Part shown: positions 4,823-5,365 of the stretch, piece by piece | How the letters are laid out: every line of letters starts with the position of its first letter | Numbering within the stretch: the first letter of the stretch is position 1 | Source of the DNA: Actinomycetota bacterium | Lineage (GTDB): Bacteria; Actinomycetota; Thermoleophilia; RBG-16-64-13 | Length of the DNA: 5,365 nucleotides | NCBI GenBank assembly: GCA_023488925.1 | Contig: JAMDDA010000160.1 | Span: 1-5,365, forward strand | Reading direction: 5' to 3' | Notes under the pieces: model-generated | The model's input: the letters and a program-made list of their open reading frames with translations, nothing else | Database searches by the model: none | What the model was told of the DNA's origin: nothing | Program-made: the position numbers and the translations under genes

Positions 4823-5122
4823 ATGAGACTCGAAGAGCACACCGGCTATCGTGCCCCCCTGCCGCCCGCCCGTGTGCGGCTCGAGATGGGCGCCCGGGTG
4901 TTCGAGGCCGATGTGCACCTGCCCGACGTGGATTTCCGGGCGCGCGTGAGCGACGTGGTCAACGATCCGGGCCGCCGTTTTCTTCCCCTGGCGGACGTGG
5001 ACCTGGTGGACGGGCAGACAGGCAGGGTGCTGAGCCGGACTCCGTTCATGCTCGTGCGCCTCGACGCCATCGACCTGATCGTCCCCCTGCGGGAACCCGC
5101 GGAGCGGCCGGTTCTGGAGTAG
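4823..5122 (+). CDS. Small DUF6812-like protein of unknown function (99 aa)
   Basis: The product begins MRLEEHTGYRAPLPPARVRL and contains FEADVHLPDVDFRARVSDVV, NDPGRRFLPLADVDLVDG, TPFMLVRLDAIDLIVPL and a short tail. The order is a beta strand, an H-L-P step, R-x-S-D-V-V-N, F-L-P-L-x-D-V, then strands ending in I-x-L-I-V-P. From memory this matches the pattern of short bacterial DUF6812-type proteins, which lack a known function; the assignment needs a profile search. It looks soluble, acidic and beta-rich. The frame is open back to a GTG at 4718, but that would run the coding sequence through the inverted repeat and promoter-like region. The ATG at 4823 follows a TAGAAT box at leaderless spacing and is preferred. 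The DUF3524 gene begins one base after the stop, so the two are almost certainly one transcript and may be translationally coupled. Confidence 0.8.
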   Translation: MRLEEHTGYRAPLPPARVRLEMGARVFEADVHLPDVDFRARVSDVVNDPGRRFLPLADVDLVDGQTGRVLSRTPFMLVRLDAIDLIVPLREPAERPVLE

Positions 5123-5123
5123 C

Positions 5124-5365
5124 GTGACGCCCCGTCCGGTGGAGCCTCCCTGGCTTGTCCCTCCGCGGGGAGGTTTACGGGTCTGGGCCTTGGAGCCTTA
5201 CTACGGGGGATCACACCGACAGTTCCTGGAAGGGCTGCAGGCGCACTCCACCCACGAAGTCACGGCGCTCACTCTGCCGGGCCGCCACTGGAAATGGCGC
5301 ATGCACGGCGGGGCGCTCTCCTTGGCTCGGCAGGCCCGAGAGCGCGTGGCGGTGTCGGCGCCTCC
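5124..5365 (+). CDS. DUF3524 protein, tRNA-queuosine alpha-mannosyltransferase-like, N-terminal part (cut by right edge)
   Basis: From a GTG at 5124 the frame stays open for 80 codons to the window edge. After about 17 leader residues it reads LRVWALEPYYGGSHRQFLEG (18-37), then VTALTLPGRHWKWRMHGGAL (46-65). This EPYYGGSH...LPxxxWxWR signature is the N-terminal hallmark of the GTDC1/QTMAN family (DUF3524), glycosyltransferase-B type. The vertebrate member attaches mannose to queuosine at position 34 of tRNA-Asp. Bacterial members share the fold, but their substrate is inferred. The GDP-mannose-binding C-terminal half lies outside the window. The start is one base after the stop of the preceding small gene, with GGAG (5116-5119) as a modest ribosome site 4 bases before the GTG. 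A later start at the in-frame GTG 5139 is possible. The residues before LRVWALEP may be only a flexible extension. Confidence 0.88.
   Translation, partial: MTPRPVEPPWLVPPRGGLRVWALEPYYGGSHRQFLEGLQAHSTHEVTALTLPGRHWKWRMHGGALSLARQARERVAVSAP

Noticed and set aside
1..5365. Defence system, mobile element, phage or biosynthetic cluster
   Set aside because: No transposase, integrase, nuclease-helicase pair, toxin-antitoxin pair or terminal repeats are visible, and the identifiable genes are ordinary chromosomal functions.

Overview
This is a high-GC, gene-dense bacterial chromosomal segment. Coding sequence fills it almost completely, and no gene-free stretch reaches 300 bases. I see no transposase, integrase, phage gene, CRISPR array, tRNA or rRNA. 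The lineage cannot be fixed from this window. The GC-rich third codon positions, a compact RpoD/RpoS-type sigma factor and a bacterial DUF3524 (queuosine-mannosyltransferase-like) gene fit a high-GC, non-model bacterial phylum, but that is inference.

Layout from left to right. A GNAT acetyltransferase runs off the left edge on the minus strand (1-169). It diverges from a D-amino-acid aminotransferase-type class IV PLP enzyme (224-1147, plus). A sigma-70 family factor follows on the same strand (1259-2296), behind a 111-base gap that holds an 8-bp inverted repeat around an AT-rich core. The sigma gene converges on endonuclease IV (nfo, 2464-3411, minus). Their 167-base gap carries a perfect 33-bp direct repeat spaced exactly 120 bp. 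Endonuclease IV diverges from a rhomboid intramembrane protease (3468-4166, plus). The rhomboid gene overlaps an unrecognised 64-residue gene (4157-4351) by 10 bases. A perfect 17-bp GC hairpin (4375-4412) separates this pair from a convergent small gene of unknown function (4419-4658, minus). Finally, a small DUF6812-like gene (4823-5122, plus) is followed after one base by the N-terminus of a DUF3524 protein related to tRNA-queuosine mannosyltransferase, cut by the right edge.

The genes are mostly unrelated housekeeping functions: amino-acid metabolism, transcription initiation, abasic-site DNA repair, membrane proteolysis and probable tRNA modification. Two pairs look co-transcribed: rhomboid with the 64-residue gene, and the DUF6812-like gene with the DUF3524 gene. 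Start signals are mixed. Some genes have clear Shine-Dalgarno sites (nfo, the 64-residue gene, sigma, the 79-residue minus gene). Others have a -10-like hexamer only 7-9 bases before the start and no Shine-Dalgarno, which suggests leaderless or nearly leaderless mRNAs. I found no convincing new multi-gene system. The most unusual items are the duplicated intergenic repeat, the tandem-repeat tail on endonuclease IV, the leaderless-like starts and the small unknown genes.
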